Assembly (NCBI RefSeq): GCF_900100395.1
Contig: NZ_FNFB01000016.1
Span: 1-64,000 of the forward strand
DNA length: 64,000 nucleotides
From: Nonomuraea maritima
Lineage (GTDB): Bacteria > Actinomycetota > Actinomycetes > Streptosporangiales > Streptosporangiaceae
Reading direction: 5' to 3'
The notes beneath the pieces were generated by a model. That model was not told the origin of the DNA. It did no database searches and saw nothing but the letters and a program-made list of their open reading frames with translations. The stretch's first letter is position 1. Each line of letters begins with the position of its first letter. This document shows, piece by piece, positions 62,495 through 64,000 of the stretch. The position numbers were made by a program, and so were the translations under genes.

Positions 62495-63736
62495 CTATGC
62501 GGAAGGTGAGTGACCGTTGACGTGGTCGGCCCCCGCGCCCGAGATGCGGGGAAGCAGCTGGGCCAGGACGAGGGTGGACAGAGCGGAGTCGGCCTGCCCC
62601 TGCTGGGTGCGGACGATCAGCGGCTGGGGAGCGCTCTCCGCCAGTTTGGCGCCGACGTCGAGGCGCCTGCGGGCCAGCTCGTACTGCAGCACGGCCCGGT
62701 TGTCCCGGTACGACTCGGCCAGCCGGCGCAGCGCCTTGGCCTCGTTCTCGGCGGCGGTGAGCTCGGCCCGGCCGCGCGCCTCGATCTCCCACGTCACCCG
62801 CTGCGCCTCGGTCTCCTGCTCCTCGAGCATGCGGGCGACGTCCTTGCGGGCCTGGTTGTGCGCGGCCTTGACCTCGACGACGCGGGCGTCGCGGGTCTTC
62901 TTGGAACGCTCGATCTCCATCAGGAGGGTGTCGATGCGCCGCTTGCGCGTCAGCTCCCACTCCCGCTCGTACGCCGACAGCTCCTTGGCGACCTTCTCGC
63001 GGGTGGCGAGGTGCTGCTGGTACTGGTCGGGGAGCTGGACGTCGGGGATGTTGGCGCCGGTGACGCGTACGCCGTAGCGGCCGAGCTGACGGTTGAGCGC
63101 GTCCTGCATGTCGCCGACGTCGGAGCCGCGCAGGTCGTACGCGCGCTCGGTGTTGACCCGGCGGCTGCGCTGCCTGATGGCGTCCTGCACGGCGCTGGAG
63201 AGCACGAGGTCGAAGTTGCCCGCGCCGATCGTGCGCACGAACGCCACCGGGTCGACGATGCGGAACTTCAGGAAGAAGTCGATCGACTTCAGCGGCACGT
63301 TCTCCGCCGTCGGGCAGGCCACGATCGGCGCCGAGTACGGGATCTCGGTGGAGGTGTCGACGACGGCGTCCACCCGGTCCCACGGCAGCCACAGGTAGTG
63401 GCGGCCAGGAGGGAGCGTGCCGGTGATGGCGCCCCAGCGGCTGCGCACGCCGGTGGTGCCCTCCTCGATCTCGATGATCGCCCGGCGCCACATGGTGATG
63501 AGCCCCACGGCGAGGAAGAACAGCGCGGCGAGCGCCGCGACGAGGGTGAGGTCGGTCAGGACGGCCATGCCGGCGAAGTACAGGGCGAGGAACACCAGCG
63601 CCATCCACGCGAAGCCGCGCCGGTCCTTCGGGATGACGACGGGCACGAGCTGGCCCTGCTCGCCGCCGCGCAGCAGCTGGCGGATCTCGCCCCAGGAGGC
63701 CACCGACTCCTTGATCTTGGAAAACTCGCGGCTCAT
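62495..63736 (-). CDS. SPFH/band-7 (flotillin-like) membrane protein
   Basis: 413 aa. Two helices (about residues 43-63 and 65-83) anchor the N-terminus. The SPFH domain (residues 90-260) has IEIEEGTTGVRSRWGAITGTLPPGRHYLW and NVPLKSIDFFLKFRIVDPVAFV; a long Lys/Glu-rich coiled coil (260-370) follows. Such proteins organise membrane microdomains. Its start shares one base (ATGA) with the stop of the upstream coiled-coil gene. The neighbourhood with Spo0M suggests a shared membrane-stress or sporulation role. Confidence 0.9.
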   Translation of the reverse strand: MSREFSKIKESVASWGEIRQLLRGGEQGQLVPVVIPKDRRGFAWMALVFLALYFAGMAVLTDLTLVAALAALFFLAVGLITMWRRAIIEIEEGTTGVRSRWGAITGTLPPGRHYLWLPWDRVDAVVDTSTEIPYSAPIVACPTAENVPLKSIDFFLKFRIVDPVAFVRTIGAGNFDLVLSSAVQDAIRQRSRRVNTERAYDLRGSDVGDMQDALNRQLGRYGVRVTGANIPDVQLPDQYQQHLATREKVAKELSAYEREWELTRKRRIDTLLMEIERSKKTRDARVVEVKAAHNQARKDVARMLEEQETEAQRVTWEIEARGRAELTAAENEAKALRRLAESYRDNRAVLQYELARRRLDVGAKLAESAPQPLIVRTQQGQADSALSTLVLAQLLPRISGAGADHVNGHSPSA

Positions 63737-64000
63737 CAGCGCTCACTCCCAGGGTGTCCGTGGTGCGCGCCGCCCGGCAGCAGGCGCTCCACGGTGCGTT
63801 CGAGGTCGGATGCCGGCTCGGGGGCGTCCGGCGGGCCGGCCACGTCGACGGCGGCCTTCCTGAGCAGCGCGGAGATCTCGGCCTCGCGACCGCGGACGCG
63901 GGCGCCGATCGCGTCGAGCCGTCCTGAGATGGCGGCCATGTCCTCGGCGGAGAACAGCGCGGCCCCCTTGCCGCCGACGAGCTGCTGCGCGAGGGCCAGG
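63736..64000 (-). CDS. Partial gene, probable SPFH-operon coiled-coil protein
   Basis: 3' part of a minus-strand gene that runs off the window. At least 87 residues: LALAQQLVGGKGAALFSAED, then a helical region (AISGRLDAIGARVRGREAEIS) and an acidic Pro-rich end. An internal ATG at 63939 exists, but the frame is open to the window edge and the upstream residues look protein-like, so the start lies outside. No family recognised; it overlaps the SPFH start by one base. Confidence 0.6.
   Translation of the reverse strand, partial: LALAQQLVGGKGAALFSAEDMAAISGRLDAIGARVRGREAEISALLRKAAVDVAGPPDAPEPASDLERTVERLLPGGAHHGHPGSER

Noticed and set aside
52280..64000. A mobile island carrying the TIR-NACHT gene
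   Set aside because: No integrase, transposase, tRNA boundary or att-like direct repeats were seen; GC content and codon style match the surroundings by eye.

Overview
The window is a 64 kb stretch of high-GC actinobacterial chromosome. Genes are densely packed, use GTG and TTG starts freely, and show actinomycete-specific families: ANTAR response regulator, actinobacterial-type DapD, Trp-operon membrane protein, Spo0M and S1-rich RpsA. The order hisI, trp genes, lgt, gltBD, pyk, ANTAR regulator, liv operon, polA, rpsA, coaE matches, as far as I recall, the core order in filamentous actinomycetes such as Streptomyces and Streptosporangiales. A Streptosporangiaceae-like organism (Nonomuraea type) is an inference from gene flavour, not proven here.

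Layout. 0.1-3.7 kb: a heterodimeric ABC exporter. 3.9-9.2 kb: a histidine/tryptophan block (hisI, Trp-associated membrane protein, DUF4190 and DUF2752 membrane proteins, trpC, trpB, trpA) with no trpE in its usual place. 9.2-12.4 kb: a TetR gene divergent from a MauE-like/DsbA-like thiol-redox pair, then lgt. 12.6-16.1 kb: two membrane-anchored paralogues of unknown function flanking a zinc-ribbon protein. 16.3-17.9 kb: a protein of the bis(aminopropyl)spermidine synthase family. 18.1-24.1 kb: glutamate synthase gltBD. 24.1-26.3 kb: TetR and MFS drug-exporter pair with a three-site operator array. 26.5-30 kb: lipoprotein subtilase, a DUF2784 remnant and pyruvate kinase. 30.5-33 kb: dapD, a PNPOx-like protein, an unusual tRNA with anticodon CAA and a PdtaR-like regulator. 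33.8-42 kb: a branched-chain amino acid ABC uptake system with duplicated binding proteins and a LivH that carries an extra extracytoplasmic domain. 42.4-48 kb: a hotdog thioesterase, polA and rpsA. 48.4-52.3 kb: a secreted hydrolase-like protein whose nucleophile serine is missing, a GNAT and coaE.

52.3-64 kb is the accessory part. A single 1857-residue gene encodes TIR, a calcineurin-fold domain with eroded catalytic motifs, a linker module, a NACHT NTPase, pentapeptide repeats and about 14 WD40 repeats. This is the build of an NLR-like (STAND) immune or signalling protein and is the best candidate for an under-described system. It is divergent from an ArsB/SLC13-type permease. Next comes a tightly overlapping three-gene operon (two-TM protein of unknown function, cupin-like protein, inositol-monophosphatase-family enzyme). 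The window ends in a Spo0M, SPFH/band-7 and coiled-coil operon that runs off the edge.

Several intergenic regions (15.0-15.5, 30.2-30.5, 33.0-33.6, 45.9-46.1 kb) hold degenerate repeats without a convincing gene. No insertion sequence, integrase, CRISPR array or rRNA was seen.
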